The notes: generated from the letters alone by a model not told the origin. Positions 25,053 through 35,294 are shown, counted from the stretch's first letter. The stretch: DNA of 37,655 nucleotides from Pseudomonas sp. TH10 (GCF_016651255.1 NZ_JAEKEG010000054.1:1-37655); one strand, 5' to 3'. Program-made: numbers and translations.

Positions 25053-26253
25053 ATGACTGCACAAAATAAAAAACAGTCGATTATCGTCGTTGGCGGTGGC
25101 ATCGGTGGCCTCGCTGCCGCTCAGGCGTTGACCCAGCAAGGTATCGCTGTGTTGCTACTGGAGCAGGCTGACCATATTGGCGAAATCGGCGCCGGCATTC
25201 AGCTTGGACCCAATGCCTACGCAGCGCTCGATGCGCTTGGCGCCGGAGCGGCGGCCCGCAGTCGCTCGGTGTTCACCGATCATCTGATCATGATGGATGC
25301 AGTCGACGCACACGAAGTGGCTCGCATCGAGGTCGGTGAAGCGTTCCGCGAGCGCTTCGGCAACCCTTATGGTGTGATCCACCGTACCGACATTCATTTG
25401 TCGATCCTTGAGGCGGTACAAAACAATCCGCTGATTCAGTTCAAAACCTCGGTCTGCATTAAAAACCTTGAGCAGGACGCCGATGGCGTAACCCTGACTG
25501 ACCAAAATGGCAACATCTACCGCGCCGATGCTGTGATCGGTTGCGACGGCGTTCGTTCCGTTGTGCGCGATGTGTTGCATGGCGAGCCGCCGCGCGTGAC
25601 CGGACATGTGGTGTATCGCGCAGTCGTGGATGAAAAAGACATGCCCGAGGACTTGCGCGTCAACGCGCCGATGCTCTGGGCTGGTCCGCGTTGCCACCTG
25701 GTGCATTACCCGTTGCGCGGTGGCAAGCAATATAACCTGGTGGTCACCTTCCACAGCAATCAGCAGGAAGAGTGGGGCGTTACCGAAGGCAGCAAGGAGG
25801 AGGTACTTCGCTACTTCGAGGGCATCCACCCGCGTCCACGCCAGATGCTTGATCGCCCGACCTCATGGCGTCGATGGGCCACCGCAGACCGTGATCCAGT
25901 GGAAAAATGGGGCGAAGGCCGCGTAACCATCCTCGGCGATGCGGCTCACGCAATGACTCAGTATCTGGCCCAAGGTGCGTGCAGTGCACTGGAAGACGCT
26001 GTGGTACTTGGGCAGGCTATCAAACAATGCAATTTTGACCTGACGGCAGCCTTCCTCTTGTACGAAACCATCCGCATCCCGCGCACAGCCCGGATCCTCT
26101 GGTCGGCTCGCGAGATGGGGCGCCTTTACCACGCCAAAGGTGTCGAGCGTCAAAGTGCGCAATCAACTGTGGGAAGGTCGTACGCAAGAACAGTTTTACG
26201 ATGCCATGCAGTGGCTGTATGGCTGGAGCCTCGACAACTGCATGAAGCACTGA
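25053..26253 (+). pseudogene. 3-hydroxybenzoate 6-monooxygenase (FAD-dependent), C-terminal frameshift
   Basis: A single-component flavoprotein hydroxylase of about 400 residues that makes gentisate from 3-hydroxybenzoate with NAD(P)H and O2. The FAD-binding GxGxxG is in VVGGGIGGLAAAQAL. The DG motif is in VIGCDGVRSVVR, and the second FAD motif in VTILGDAAHAMTQYLAQGAC. The frame breaks at 26152-26154, where AAA should be AA. Removing one A gives VRNQLWEGRTQEQFYDAMQW and a normal stop at 26253 instead of the long altered tail to 26327. The ATG at 25053 follows GGAGA. Context (gentisate dioxygenase next) argues for 3-hydroxybenzoate over salicylate as substrate. Confidence 0.87.
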
Positions 26254-26344
26254 TTCGGCATTGCTCCGCTTGCCAGCTGCGCAGACCTTTGGCCTGGAAC
26301 CGAGTCCGCGCATCGCCACTTCATTGAAAGAAGGATACGTAGCC

Positions 26345-27459
26345 ATGTCCAATCATGATGGCCTTGAACAGGCCCCCGTTCACAACGTCATGGCGCCGGA
26401 TGACACCCCGGAATTGCGCCAACTGTATGCCGATTTCGAAGCCGGGCACATGATGCCGCTGTGGACGCAGATCGGTAACCTGATGCCCAAACATCCCATG
26501 CCGCGCGCCGTGCCGTATGTCTGGAAATGGTCCGATCTGTACCCGTTGGCCAAACGCTCCGGTGATCTGGTGCCGGTCGGTCGTGGTGGCGAACGTCGGG
26601 CCATTGGCCTCGGCAATCCGGGCCTTGAAGGGCGTCCTTGCATAAGCCCAACCTTGTGGTGCGCCATCCAATACCTGGGCCCGCGGGAAACAGCACCAGA
26701 GCATCGCCACGCACAGAATGCTTTCCGTTTTGTTATCGAAGGCGAGGGCGTCTGGACCGTGGTCAATGGCGACCCGGTTCGTATGAGCCGTGGCGATCTG
26801 TTGTTGACCCCGGGTTGGAACTTTCACGGCCACCAGAACGTGACCGACAAGCCGATGGCGTGGATCGATGGTCTTGATATCCCGTTCTCCTACCAGAATG
26901 ATGTTGGCTTCTTTGAGTTCGGTTCGGAAAAACTGACCGATATCACCACGCCGCAATACTCGCGTGGCGAACGCCTGTGGTGCCATCCGGGTTTGCGTCC
27001 GCTGTCTGGCCTCGCGAACACCGTCAGTTCGCCCATTGGCGCCTATCGTTGGGAGCACACCGATCGCGCCCTCTCTGAGCAGTTGCGACTCGAAGAGGAA
27101 GGCTTCCCCGGTGTCCTGGAGAAAGGCCATGCCGCCGTGCGCTTCGTCAATCCGACCACTGGTGGTGACATCATGTCCACCCTCCGTGCCGAGTTTCATC
27201 GCTTGCGTGCCGGCGCGGTTTCGGCCGAACGTCGGGAAGTGGGCTCGCGGGTTTTCCAGGTGTTCGAGGGTAGGGGAGAGGTGGTGTTGGACGGCGTCAG
27301 CCGAAGCCCTAGAAAAAGGCGACCTTTTTGTCATTCCATCCTGGATCAGTTGGTCATTGCACGCCGAAAGCCAATTCGACCTGTTCCAGCTTTTCCGACG
27401 CACCGATCATGGAGCGGTTGAATTTCGACCGTGCGATGGTCAACGGCCAATGGGTCTGA
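26345..27459 (+). pseudogene. Gentisate 1,2-dioxygenase, two C-terminal frameshifts
   Basis: A bicupin ring-cleavage dioxygenase of about 371 residues. The first cupin holds the Fe(II) ligands in PEHRHAQNAFRFVIEGEG and WNFHGHQN, after the family segment AIQYLGPRETA. It opens gentisate to maleylpyruvate. The second cupin is cut by an extra A at 27304-27305; correcting it yields ALEKGDLFVIPSWISWSLHA. A further extra base near 27390 leads to FSDAPIMERLNFDRAMVNGQ and a stop at 27459. All three frames together match family length. AAGGA precedes the ATG. It is the last gene of the operon. Confidence 0.87.
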
Positions 27460-27760
27460 CAGCACTTCGCCGGGCTGCCACGGCAGCCTAGGCGCGGCTT
27501 TAATTATTAAATCGCCATAAAACAGTGAGTAACGCTCATCTAGATGCAGGTGCGCATATCACAGAAAGTGCTATCTGTTATGTCACCTCGACTCGTCAAT
27601 ATTGAACGACTGGTCATGAACCCAGCCATGTTATTTGATAGGGTTCAACGAAAGCAGCAATCCAAACGGTCGATACCCTGTATCGCCATTTTGAATAGTG
27701 TCTGTCGCTACATCGATAACCCCCTGATAGCACACAAAAACATGGCTTGTCTTGAATAAG
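27460..27760. other. Intergenic stretch, no convincing gene
   Basis: A more AT-rich stretch between the gentisate operon and the porin gene. One open frame (27544-27759, 71 codons) shows no recognisable motif, no good ribosome site and no similarity I know, so I do not call it. No clear terminator for the gentisate operon is visible. Confidence 0.4.
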
Positions 27761-27828
27761 CTATTGTTTTCAATAGAACTATTTATAGTAGCCAACTAAT
27801 TGATAGTCAGCTATCGATCTGTTAGGCT
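27761..27828 (+). promoter_or_regulatory. Candidate promoter and operators for the porin/PQQ dehydrogenase unit
   Basis: TTGATA (27800-27805), 17 bases, then TAGGCT (27823-27828) resembles a sigma-70 promoter about 75 bases before the porin start. Two inverted repeats flank or overlap it: CTATTG-TTTT-CAATAG (27761-27776) and GATAG-TCAG-CTATC (27802-27815). The second covers the -35 to -10 spacer and would be a good repressor site. Confidence 0.45.
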
Positions 27829-27903
27829 CGCGGCCTCTTGAACTGTGCGTGCGATCCGCCTTTTCCACTAACGCGTACTAAAACGCATCCGGTAAGGTTT
27901 CCA

Positions 27904-29244
27904 GTGAAGATCAAAATCATTCCTGTCAGTGGGTTATTTATAATCATTTTTGCAACGGGAGCGGAGGCGCATGAACAAATGTTCTCTGCTAACTCCCGAT
28001 GGATGACCGGCGACTGGGGTGGCTTACGTACCGAATTGCTGGATAAAGGATATGACTTTCAGTTCAGTTATCAGTCCGAAAGTGCCGCCAATCTTCGCGG
28101 TGGTTCTGACCACGATCACACTGCCCGTTATACCGATCAGTTCAATATGGGTGGCGCATTCGATCTTGAAAAGGTCCTGGGCTGGGAGAAAGCAAATCTT
28201 CAGTTACTTATTACAGAGCGTAGCGGTCGCGACATCACCAACGATCGTCTTGCAGACGCACGTACGGGTACGCTTGGATCCTCGGTCCAGGAAAACTACG
28301 GACGTGGCCAAACCTGGCGCATTACAACGCTGGCGTATCAGCAAAAATTCTTCGATGACGTACTAGACATAAAAGTCGGTCGCTTGCCCATTGGCAGCGA
28401 CTTCGATTCGACAGGTTGTGTCTTCCAGAACAACTCATTGTGCGGTGGCCTGGTCGGTCACGCGTCCACCGTCTGGTACAACTCACCCGTAGGGCAGTGG
28501 GGAGGACGGATCAAGGTCAACATCACGCCCACCGTCTATGCTCAAGTGGGCGCCTACGAGTACAACCCGGCCCTGCTCGAAAGCAATAATGGTTTCAAGC
28601 TCAACACGTCCGGTCGAGAAGGTACGACCTACGTGAGCGAACTGGGCTGGACACCTTCTCTGGGCGAGGCGGGGATGGCGGGCAAATACATGTTGGGCGG
28701 TTACTGGAACAGCGCTACGGCCAACGATGTGCTTGAAGATGCCAACGGCCGCAACAAGCAAGTAACCGGTGAGCCGGCAGACCAGCTCGATGGGCGGTAC
28801 GGGATGTATGCCTATGCTCGCCAGCAAATCACCACCATTGGCGGTGACGCAAAGCGGGGTCTTAGCCTGTTCGCCCATTATTCCCAGTACGACAAACGCA
28901 GCAGCACACTGGATTGGCAGGCTCAGGTTGGCGCTATTTATGCGGGACCATTCGACGCCCGCCCACAGGATTCGCTGGCTATCGGCTTCAGTGAATTGCA
29001 CGTCAATCCGGCGCTGACGAAAAATCAGCGCCTGCACAACGAAACGCGCGATCTCACGAATTTCGACAACCCGGCGTATCAGCCGATCCAGCACGCGGAG
29101 TACGCCGCCGAGATCCACTACGACTTTAAACTGACACCTTGGCTGATGCTTCGTCCCAACGTTCAGTACCTCGCAAACCCTGGCGGCGTTTACGAAGTAG
29201 ATAACGCTACCGTGGTGGGTTTGACCGTTAATACCGTTTTCTGA
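27904..29244 (+). CDS. OprB-type carbohydrate-selective porin
   Basis: A 446-residue outer-membrane porin of the OprB family. A GTG at 27904, after a TAAGG ribosome site, starts a normal signal peptide (KIKIIPVSGLFIIIFATG, then AEA). The mature part has the OprB opening RWMTGDWGGLRTELLDKGY and DFQFSYQSESAANLRGG. Middle strands contain KVGRLPIGSDF, and the end is the last strand VDNATVVGLTVNTVF with a terminal phenylalanine. It lets sugars or polyols such as glucose or quinate cross the outer membrane. It lies 40 bases before a PQQ dehydrogenase gene on the same strand, so porin and periplasmic oxidase form a unit. Confidence 0.87.
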   Translation: MKIKIIPVSGLFIIIFATGAEAHEQMFSANSRWMTGDWGGLRTELLDKGYDFQFSYQSESAANLRGGSDHDHTARYTDQFNMGGAFDLEKVLGWEKANLQLLITERSGRDITNDRLADARTGTLGSSVQENYGRGQTWRITTLAYQQKFFDDVLDIKVGRLPIGSDFDSTGCVFQNNSLCGGLVGHASTVWYNSPVGQWGGRIKVNITPTVYAQVGAYEYNPALLESNNGFKLNTSGREGTTYVSELGWTPSLGEAGMAGKYMLGGYWNSATANDVLEDANGRNKQVTGEPADQLDGRYGMYAYARQQITTIGGDAKRGLSLFAHYSQYDKRSSTLDWQAQVGAIYAGPFDARPQDSLAIGFSELHVNPALTKNQRLHNETRDLTNFDNPAYQPIQHAEYAAEIHYDFKLTPWLMLRPNVQYLANPGGVYEVDNATVVGLTVNTVF

Positions 29245-29284
29245 CTTTGGGCTTTTCACTCCTTCAAAAGATAGGAAAATAACG

Positions 29285-31682
29285 ATGATTTTAAGAGTGA
29301 CAAGTATCGTGATGGCGATACTGGGTATTGCGCTGCTGTACATGGGTGCACAGTTGGTGGCTGCCGGTGGTTCGCCAGCGTATACGGTCATAGCCCTTGG
29401 TGTGCTGGTGACGGCGGTGCTGATATTTCGGCAGAAGAAGTCAGCGCTGACGCTTTATGCGCTGATGATGTGGGGGATTCTGATCTGGATCATTTACGAA
29501 GTTGGCTTCGATAAGTGGCAGTGGATTCCCCGTGGTGATCTGTTCGCGCTAATGGGTTTGTGGCTGGCAATGCCTTGGGTTGTTCGCCCACTTTTCAAGG
29601 CGCAGACGGCTGCCGATACCCGCGGTTTTCATCCTTTCCTGGGGGCACGGTTGGGGTAATGATGGTGATCGTGATAGCGGTCATGTTCTACGATCCCTAC
29701 CCGGTAAAAGGTCAGCTCAGCAACCCGGTGACGTCACGCAGCACTGATGTGGCGGGTAAAGATTGGGTGGCTTATGGCGGCACCAATAACGGTCAGCGCT
29801 TTTCCAGTCTGGACCAGATCAAACCGGACAATGTAAAGAAACTGTCGGTGGCCTGGGAATACCACACCGGCGACCTTCGCGATGCTGAAAAAGATGCGAG
29901 CGAGTACACCTTCGAAGCGACGCCACTTAAGGTCAACAACCGGGTGTATCTGTGTACCGCTCATAACGAGGTGCACGCCCTGAACCCGGAGACCGGGAAA
30001 CTGGACTGGAAATACGCGCCGGAGAAAAACCGCTCCTACCTGCAACAGCATCAGACTTGCCGAGGCGTGAGTTACTACTCTGCGGCTTCCGAGAGTGGTC
30101 AATCCGCTAACATCTCGACCGCTGAGCAAGGCGTTGCGGCGCAGTGCGAAAAAACGCATCATCACCGCGACGGCAGATGCCCGGCTGGTGGCGCTGGACG
30201 CGGATACCGGCAAGCTGTGCAGTAACTTTGGTGACAACGGCGTGGTCGATCTGAGTGCCAACATGGGCGAGATTCGCCCACACGCCTTGATGCAGACCGC
30301 AGCGCCGCTAGTGGCGGGCAGTCTGATTGTGGTCGGTGGCTCGGTCATGGACAACGGTTACAACGATGGCAACCCGTCCGGCGTGATCCGGGCCTACAAC
30401 GTGATCACCGGCCAATTGGTGTGGAACTTCGATCCTGCAAATCCGGACAATACCCAACCCATCGCGGCGGACAAGACCTATCCCTACGACACGCCTGTCG
30501 CGTGGGGCACCCTGAGTGCCGATATGAAAAATGGTCTGGTATACGTACCTTTCGGTAATGCCTCGCCGGATGAACTTGGCACCCAGCGTGATCCGAACAG
30601 CAACACTGAAAAATTCCGCGATACCCTGGTTGCGCTCGACCTGCACACGGGTGCGTTCAAGTGGAAATTCCAGACTTCGCACAACGACCTGTGGGACCGC
30701 GATAACCCTTCGCAACCCACGCTGCTCGACTTGGGTAAAGAGGGCAAAAAGCAACCGGCCCTGCTGCTGCCCACCAAGGTCGGCAACATCTTTGTACTAA
30801 ATCGCCTGACAGGGGAGCCGATATTCCCTGTTGATCAGGTCAAGGTCGCAACCGATGGCGGTGTGCCGGGTGAGCACTTTGCACCGACGCAACCCGTTTC
30901 CAAGATCAACTTCATTCCTGAGGCGCTGACAGAAAAATCCATGTGGGGCATGACGCCCTTCGATCAGATGTCTTGCCGCATCAGCTACAACCAACTGCGT
31001 TACGATGGCAACCTCGTGGACGCCGAGCACCGAGTCGGGCTCGCTCATTTTCCCTGGCAACATCGGCGCCTTTAACTGGGGCTCGGTGGCGGTCGATCCT
31101 GACCGACAGATTCTGATCGCAGCGCCTGTGCGTCTTGCCTACAAATACAATCTGATCAAGCGCACCGCGCAAACAGAAGACAAGCGCCTGTTCACCCAGG
31201 ACGGAACGCCTTACTGGAACGAAAACTTCAAAGGCGACTACGCCATACATATTCAGCAGTTCGCCTCCGGTCTTGGCGTCCCCTGTATCGCACCGCCTTG
31301 GGGGCGTATGGTCGGGGTTGATCTGAACACGGGAAAAACCGAGTGGATGCGTCGCACGGGCACGAGCAAAAATCTGAAGACCAGTTTCCTGCCTGGGCGT
31401 TTCCCGATCGGCTTCCCGATGGGCATGGTTGCCCATGGTGGGCCATTGGTGACTGCCGGTGGCGTGGTTTTCCACGGTGCAACGGCTGATAACTTTATTC
31501 GTGCTTACGACATCAATACTGGCGAAGTCCTCTGGCAGACCGAATTGCCCGCTGGCGGGCAGGCCACCCCTTCGACCTACATGGGCAGCGACGGCAAGCA
31601 GTACGTGATCATCGCTGCCGGTGGTCATGGCTCTCTTGGAACGACGCTGGGTGATAGCGTGATTGCGTTCCGTCTGGACTGA
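29285..31682 (+). pseudogene. Membrane-bound PQQ-dependent dehydrogenase (glucose/quinate/shikimate family), three frameshifts
   Basis: A quinoprotein dehydrogenase of about 799 residues, the normal length. The N-terminal 130 residues form about four to five membrane helices (MILRVTSIVMAILGIALLYM onward). The periplasmic beta-propeller follows: DWVAYGGTNNGQRFSSLDQI, HNDLWDRDNPSQPTLLDL with the catalytic aspartate, PTKVGNIFVLNRLTGEP with the active-site lysine, and the end segment GGHGSLGT.LGDSVIAF. Breaks: one G lost at 29641-29645, one A gained at 30149-30154, and one base gained near 31016. It passes electrons to ubiquinone. The HND form and the paired OprB porin resemble the quinate dehydrogenase loci of P. 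putida, but glucose cannot be excluded. Confidence 0.83.
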
Positions 31683-31700
31683 GGGATCAACAAAACAGAG

Positions 31701-31735
31701 AAGGGCAGTGCACTGAAGTGTCACTGCTCTTTTTA
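31701..31735 (+). terminator. Terminator after the PQQ dehydrogenase
   Basis: GGGCAGTGCAC pairs with GTG(T)CACTGCTC (one bulge) around TGAA, followed by TTTTT. It begins 20 bases past the dehydrogenase stop codon, which is a classic intrinsic terminator position. Confidence 0.85.
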
Positions 31736-31848
31736 CGAATTTTCGGCGGCGGTACTGCTTTGCACCGCCCTGTGGCTCATGGTGCGTCCGATGCAGGATC
31801 CTGAGGTAGTCTGGTGCTCACCTCCAGAAGCGGCGCTTACGCGAACAG

Positions 31849-32298
31849 ATGAAAAGCGCCGGACTATCGAAGAGAGAACGGAAAATGGTTGAGCTCGCCA
31901 AGGCTCATATCCTCTCTTGCGGCGACTTTCTTCTGGTTCAAGATTTGGCTGACCATCTGGGTATCCATGCCGGACTCCTGAGCACCGCACTCAAGGAGTG
32001 GGAAGCGAACCACCGAATTTTCTCGATCGAACGTGATGGCTTCAGATTGTTTCCCGCTTACGGATTCCCGTCGCACGGCGGAGGCAGTCCAATCCCCGGG
32101 CTTATGGATGTTTTATCTATTCTCTGCCCCATGAAAGATGGTTGGGGACTTTCATTCTGGTTTATCTCACCTGATGGGTTCCTCGGAGGCGAGCGCCCGC
32201 GGGATCTCCTTTCTACTGATGTAAACAGTGTGATCTTAGCCGCACACGATGAAGCAGTCGGTGTCACGGCTGGCGTCCCAAAGCAACATCTAATTTAA
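31849..32298 (+). CDS. Small hypothetical protein with regulator-like C-terminus
   Basis: A protein of up to 149 residues that I do not recognise with certainty. The N-terminal 60 residues (MVELAKAHILSCGDFLLVQD, then LADHLGIHAGLLSTALKEWE) look like a winged or helix-turn-helix segment. The C-terminal part has WFISPDGFLGGERPRDLLST, resembling the Gly-Gly-x-x-P-x-(D/E)-L-L box of the antitoxin/Xre-like MbcA/ParS C-terminal domain. No toxin gene adjoins it. The ATG at 31885 (with GAGAACGG upstream) may be the true start. An inverted repeat, CATAAT-ATAC-ATTATG, lies at 32299-32314 just after the stop codon. Confidence 0.5.
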   Translation: MKSAGLSKRERKMVELAKAHILSCGDFLLVQDLADHLGIHAGLLSTALKEWEANHRIFSIERDGFRLFPAYGFPSHGGGSPIPGLMDVLSILCPMKDGWGLSFWFISPDGFLGGERPRDLLSTDVNSVILAAHDEAVGVTAGVPKQHLI

Positions 32299-32596
32299 CA
32301 TAATATACATTATGCGTAACGATGGATTGCGCGGTTAGCCCGGTTGGCCGTGGATTTCGAGGTGGCCTATTCTCAAATAGTGGTCATTTTATCGTCGGGC
32401 TCTTGAGACCGGTTCGGATGCTTGAGATCTGCTTTGCTTGTGTTGATCTTGAAGATGATTGCACAACTGCGTTTGCGCTTCGTTGTCCTCGACCTCGACC
32501 TCGACTTGGTTTAGTCGGCGCTGCATTTACCAGTTTGAAAACCTTTTGCTTGGTGGTTCAGTTGGTGCGGTATTTCAAAATCAAAATCAAAGTCAA

Positions 32597-32627
32597 AAGA
32601 TCGCAGCCTTCGGCAGCTCCTACGGTG
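32597..32627. repeat. Pseudomonas REP-like extragenic repeat
   Basis: The segment GATCGCAGCCTTCGGCAGCTCC, read here in two parts (GATCGCAGCC then TTCGGCAGCTCC), with flanking TCAAAAGA on the left and TAC on the right, is a very common intergenic repeat of the P. fluorescens group. It forms a small hairpin, GC(A)GCC-TTC-GGC(A)GC, with one A-A mismatch. It supports the genus assignment and marks noncoding DNA. Confidence 0.6.
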
Positions 32628-32904
32628 TTTGCATGGTCATGATGGGAATTGGTTTTTTGCCGCGGCTGGCTGTTGTCGAGATTTGAGCTCGCAGTGTTGA
32701 CCCGATTTGAAGGACACGATCCATTGCCTGCTTAAGAGCCAGCGTTAGGGTCTGTCAGCCAACTGGCACTGATGTTGACTCCTGAAAACGCGTGTTCCCT
32801 TGAGGAGCCGGTGAGCTTGTTGGCCTGGGTTCATAGTGCCTGAAGCGCTAAAATCATAAGTTGGCAAGCAATCCTCCACAAATCCGTGGTACAGCCCAGC
32901 ATTT

Positions 32905-32918
32905 CGAGTGCGCACTCG
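32905..32918. repeat. Perfect 14-bp palindrome
   Basis: CGAGTGCGCACTCG is its own reverse complement. It lies in the gene-free stretch 140 bases beyond the agmatine deiminase stop codon, so an operator role is not obvious. Confidence 0.6.
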
Positions 32919-33054
32919 CTCTGGTTATCATGTAGATTGAAAAAGACCTGCTCTATTAGGTGGTTAGGAGCTGGTAGGATTTAACTATACTAAATGTCTC
33001 TTTAGTTGAATTAGATTTTACCGTGCCCTGGATTACCTCGATCTCCCGCTTTTT

Positions 33055-34173
33055 TCACACCGCCGGCTGATGGCTGGTCACGCAGTGAATCCCTCCACCG
33101 CCCGCTGCAATCGCGTCAATATTCAGCATCACCATCTCCCTGTCCGGATAAAGCCCGGACAGCAGTTCCAGTGCCTTCGCATCTGCCTCCCGATCGCCGA
33201 ACTCAGGCGCGATGACCGCCCCATTGACCACAAAGTAGTTGATGTATCCAGCCGCGAAGTCTGGATTCTTTCGGTTGAATTGGCTCTTTCGTGGCTTGAG
33301 TGGCGGCGACAGTGTGTGCACCTGCAAAGGCCGGCCATCGGCGTCTGTGGCCTTCTTGAGGATCTCCAGGTGTGCCAGGGTCACTGCCCGGTCGTAGGAT
33401 TTGGGGTCGTTGTCGAGGTTGGCGATTACCACGCCCGGCTTGACGAAACGTGCGTAGAAATCCACGTGGGCATCGGTGATGTCTTTGCCTTTGATGCCCG
33501 GTAGCCAGATGATTTTGCGTAAACCCAGGCGTTCTTTGAGCGCTTGTTCGACCTCGGCTTTGTTCCAGCCCGGGTTGCGGTTGCTGTTGATCCAGCTGCT
33601 CTCGGTCATGATCCCGGTGCCGTGGCCGTCCACTTCGATGGCACCGCCCTCTCCCACCAGTTCACTGCGCAGGTAGACCGCTTTGGTGGTTTTGGCGACG
33701 ACTGCAGCCAGCTCGGCATCTTTGGCATGCTGCTGTTTGTTGCCCCAACCGCTGAAGTTGAAATCCACGGCACCCAGCCCGCCCTTGTCGTCGATGACGA
33801 AATTGGCGCTGATGTCACGCATCCAGATGTCGTCGAGTGCGGCAGTCACGTAGGTGATGTTGCGGGTGCCGCAAAATTCTTCGGCGAGGCTGCGCTCGTT
33901 CTTGCGGCAGAACACCGTGACCGGTTCATAACGAGCAATGGCCCGAGCGATCAGGCCGATGGCGGTGTGCACGTGGGGAGTGAAGTCTTCCCAAATGGCG
34001 GCTTGGGCACCGAACGCAATGAACGCTTGTGCGTGGCGATCGCTCTCTTCGGGCATACGCCAGAGGCTGTCGGTTGCCGCTTGCGCCGGCGACGGGCGCA
34101 AACCCAAGCAGGCGGCGGCGCCCAGGCTGACGACTATGCCTGTCTGTTTGATGAAGTTTCGCCGCGTCGGCAT
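33055..34173 (-). CDS. Tat-exported agmatine deiminase family protein
   Basis: A 372-residue agmatine deiminase/peptidylarginine-deiminase-family enzyme with a twin-arginine signal: MPTRRNFIKQTGIVVSLGAA, then a cleavage-like AQA-AT. Catalytic landmarks are complete: DIWMRDISANFV, TDAHVDFYARFV with the histidine, and GGGGIHCVT with the nucleophilic cysteine near the C-terminus. Agmatine to N-carbamoylputrescine plus ammonia is the family reaction. I chose 34173 because AGGAG precedes it and the Tat motif is then at the usual place; an ATG at 34200 overlaps the upstream stop as ATGA and is possible. It is the fourth gene after aguA, aguB and a polyamine-binding protein gene, so a periplasmic counterpart of AguA is likely. 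Confidence 0.87.
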   Translation of the reverse strand: MPTRRNFIKQTGIVVSLGAAACLGLRPSPAQAATDSLWRMPEESDRHAQAFIAFGAQAAIWEDFTPHVHTAIGLIARAIARYEPVTVFCRKNERSLAEEFCGTRNITYVTAALDDIWMRDISANFVIDDKGGLGAVDFNFSGWGNKQQHAKDAELAAVVAKTTKAVYLRSELVGEGGAIEVDGHGTGIMTESSWINSNRNPGWNKAEVEQALKERLGLRKIIWLPGIKGKDITDAHVDFYARFVKPGVVIANLDNDPKSYDRAVTLAHLEILKKATDADGRPLQVHTLSPPLKPRKSQFNRKNPDFAAGYINYFVVNGAVIAPEFGDREADAKALELLSGLYPDREMVMLNIDAIAAGGGGIHCVTSHQPAV

Positions 34174-34196
34174 GGTGGATTCTCCTGGCGCAGTGC

Positions 34197-35294
34197 TCAT
34201 TTGGCGGTCGCCGTCTTGAATTTGGTCCAGGTGCGCATCCGCGCCCGCATGTCGGCCTGGGGAATGTCTTTGCCTGGAATCAGGCGTGCGTAGGCGGCTT
34301 CATCAAGATAGATGTCCGGGTTGTCGCGCATCACCGCATCGACGCCCGCCCGCGCCCTGGCGCTGGACGTCGGGTAACCGGTGGCATTACTGATCGCGGC
34401 CATGTTCTCCGGACGCATGACGAAGTTGATGAACGCGTAGGCGTATTCCGGGTGTTTGGCGTCTACCGGAATGGCCATGGTGTCCATCCATATCGTCGTG
34501 CCTTCGCGGGGCACTCGATACTGAAATTTCGTGTGCTTGCCGGCGCTGTCAGAGGTGCGCTGCGCCTGGGTCATGTCGCCGCTGTAACCGAGGGACAGGC
34601 ACAGGTTGCCGTTGACCAGATCGGTCACCGGTTGCGACTGGAATTTGCGAATATGCGGCCGCAGCTTCATCAGCAAATCATTTGCCGCCGCCAGATCCGC
34701 CGGTTTGGCGCTGCGCGGATCGCGGCCGAGGTAATTGAGCACGACGGCCAGCACTTCATCCGGCGAGTCGATCACCGAGATACCGCAGTTGGCGAATTTG
34801 GCCGCCAGTTCCGGTTTGAACAGCATGTCCAGACTGTTGACCGGCGCATCGGCCATGCGCTGTTTGATCTGCTCTTCGTTGTAGGTCAGGCCGATGGTGC
34901 CCCAGGTGTAAGGAACCGTGGCCTGGCTTGAGGTTTCATACTGCGTGCGCAGCTTCTGCAGGCCGGGCTCTATGTCCCCCAGGGCGCTGAGTTTCGAGCG
35001 GTCCAGCGGGAGCAGGCTGCCGGCGCGCATCAGGCGTTCGGCGACGGTGTCTCCGGGAAAGATCAGGTCGTAGCCACTGCCGCCGGCGAGCATTTTCGCC
35101 TCTAACGTTTCGCTGCCGTCCATGACGTCGTAGATCACCTTGATCCCGGTTTCGGCGGTGAAGCGGCTCAGCGTGTCTTCGGCGAAATAATCGGACCAGT
35201 TGTACAGCCTCAGGGTTTTTTCATCGGCATGCAGCGGTGCTGAGGCGATTGCCAGGCCCAGCGCGCCCAGCAACAGTGTGTGGGGAATGCGCAT
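34197..35294 (-). CDS. Periplasmic polyamine-binding protein (PotF/PotD-like)
   Basis: A 365-residue substrate-binding protein with signal peptide MRIPHTLLLGALGLAIASAP and cleavage near LHA-DE. LRLYNWSDYFAEDTLSRFTA is the classic opening of PotF/SpuD-type proteins. MLAGGSGYDLIFPGD and TIWMDTMAIPVDAKHPEYAY, with the ligand-pocket tryptophan and acids, also match. It would bind putrescine, agmatine or a derivative in the periplasm. Permease and ATPase genes are absent here, so it must use components encoded elsewhere, or act as a sensor. One base separates it from the aguB stop codon, so they are translated together. Confidence 0.88.
   Translation of the reverse strand: MRIPHTLLLGALGLAIASAPLHADEKTLRLYNWSDYFAEDTLSRFTAETGIKVIYDVMDGSETLEAKMLAGGSGYDLIFPGDTVAERLMRAGSLLPLDRSKLSALGDIEPGLQKLRTQYETSSQATVPYTWGTIGLTYNEEQIKQRMADAPVNSLDMLFKPELAAKFANCGISVIDSPDEVLAVVLNYLGRDPRSAKPADLAAANDLLMKLRPHIRKFQSQPVTDLVNGNLCLSLGYSGDMTQAQRTSDSAGKHTKFQYRVPREGTTIWMDTMAIPVDAKHPEYAYAFINFVMRPENMAAISNATGYPTSSARARAGVDAVMRDNPDIYLDEAAYARLIPGKDIPQADMRARMRTWTKFKTATAK

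Larger units (their letters stand above)
32299..33054. other. Gene-free stretch of about 750 bases
   Basis: No convincing gene on either strand. It holds the inverted repeat CATAAT-ATAC-ATTATG (32299-32314), a short tandem of CCTCGA hexamers near 32488-32506, a CAAAAT-type tandem leading into a REP-like sequence near 32600, and a perfect 14-bp palindrome at 32905-32918. An AT-rich tract follows at about 32980-33020. The open frames here have no family features. Confidence 0.5.

Noticed and set aside
26321..27403. Long minus-strand open frame (360 codons)
   Set aside because: It is the antisense shadow of the gentisate dioxygenase gene, has no family features, and arises from the codon bias of the real gene.
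27544..27759. 71-codon open frame between the gentisate operon and the OprB gene
   Set aside because: No ribosome site, no recognisable motif, and it sits in AT-rich promoter-like DNA.
32488..32506. CCTCGA hexamer tandem as a possible CRISPR or origin iteron
   Set aside because: Only about three short units without spacers; no cas or replication genes anywhere in the window.
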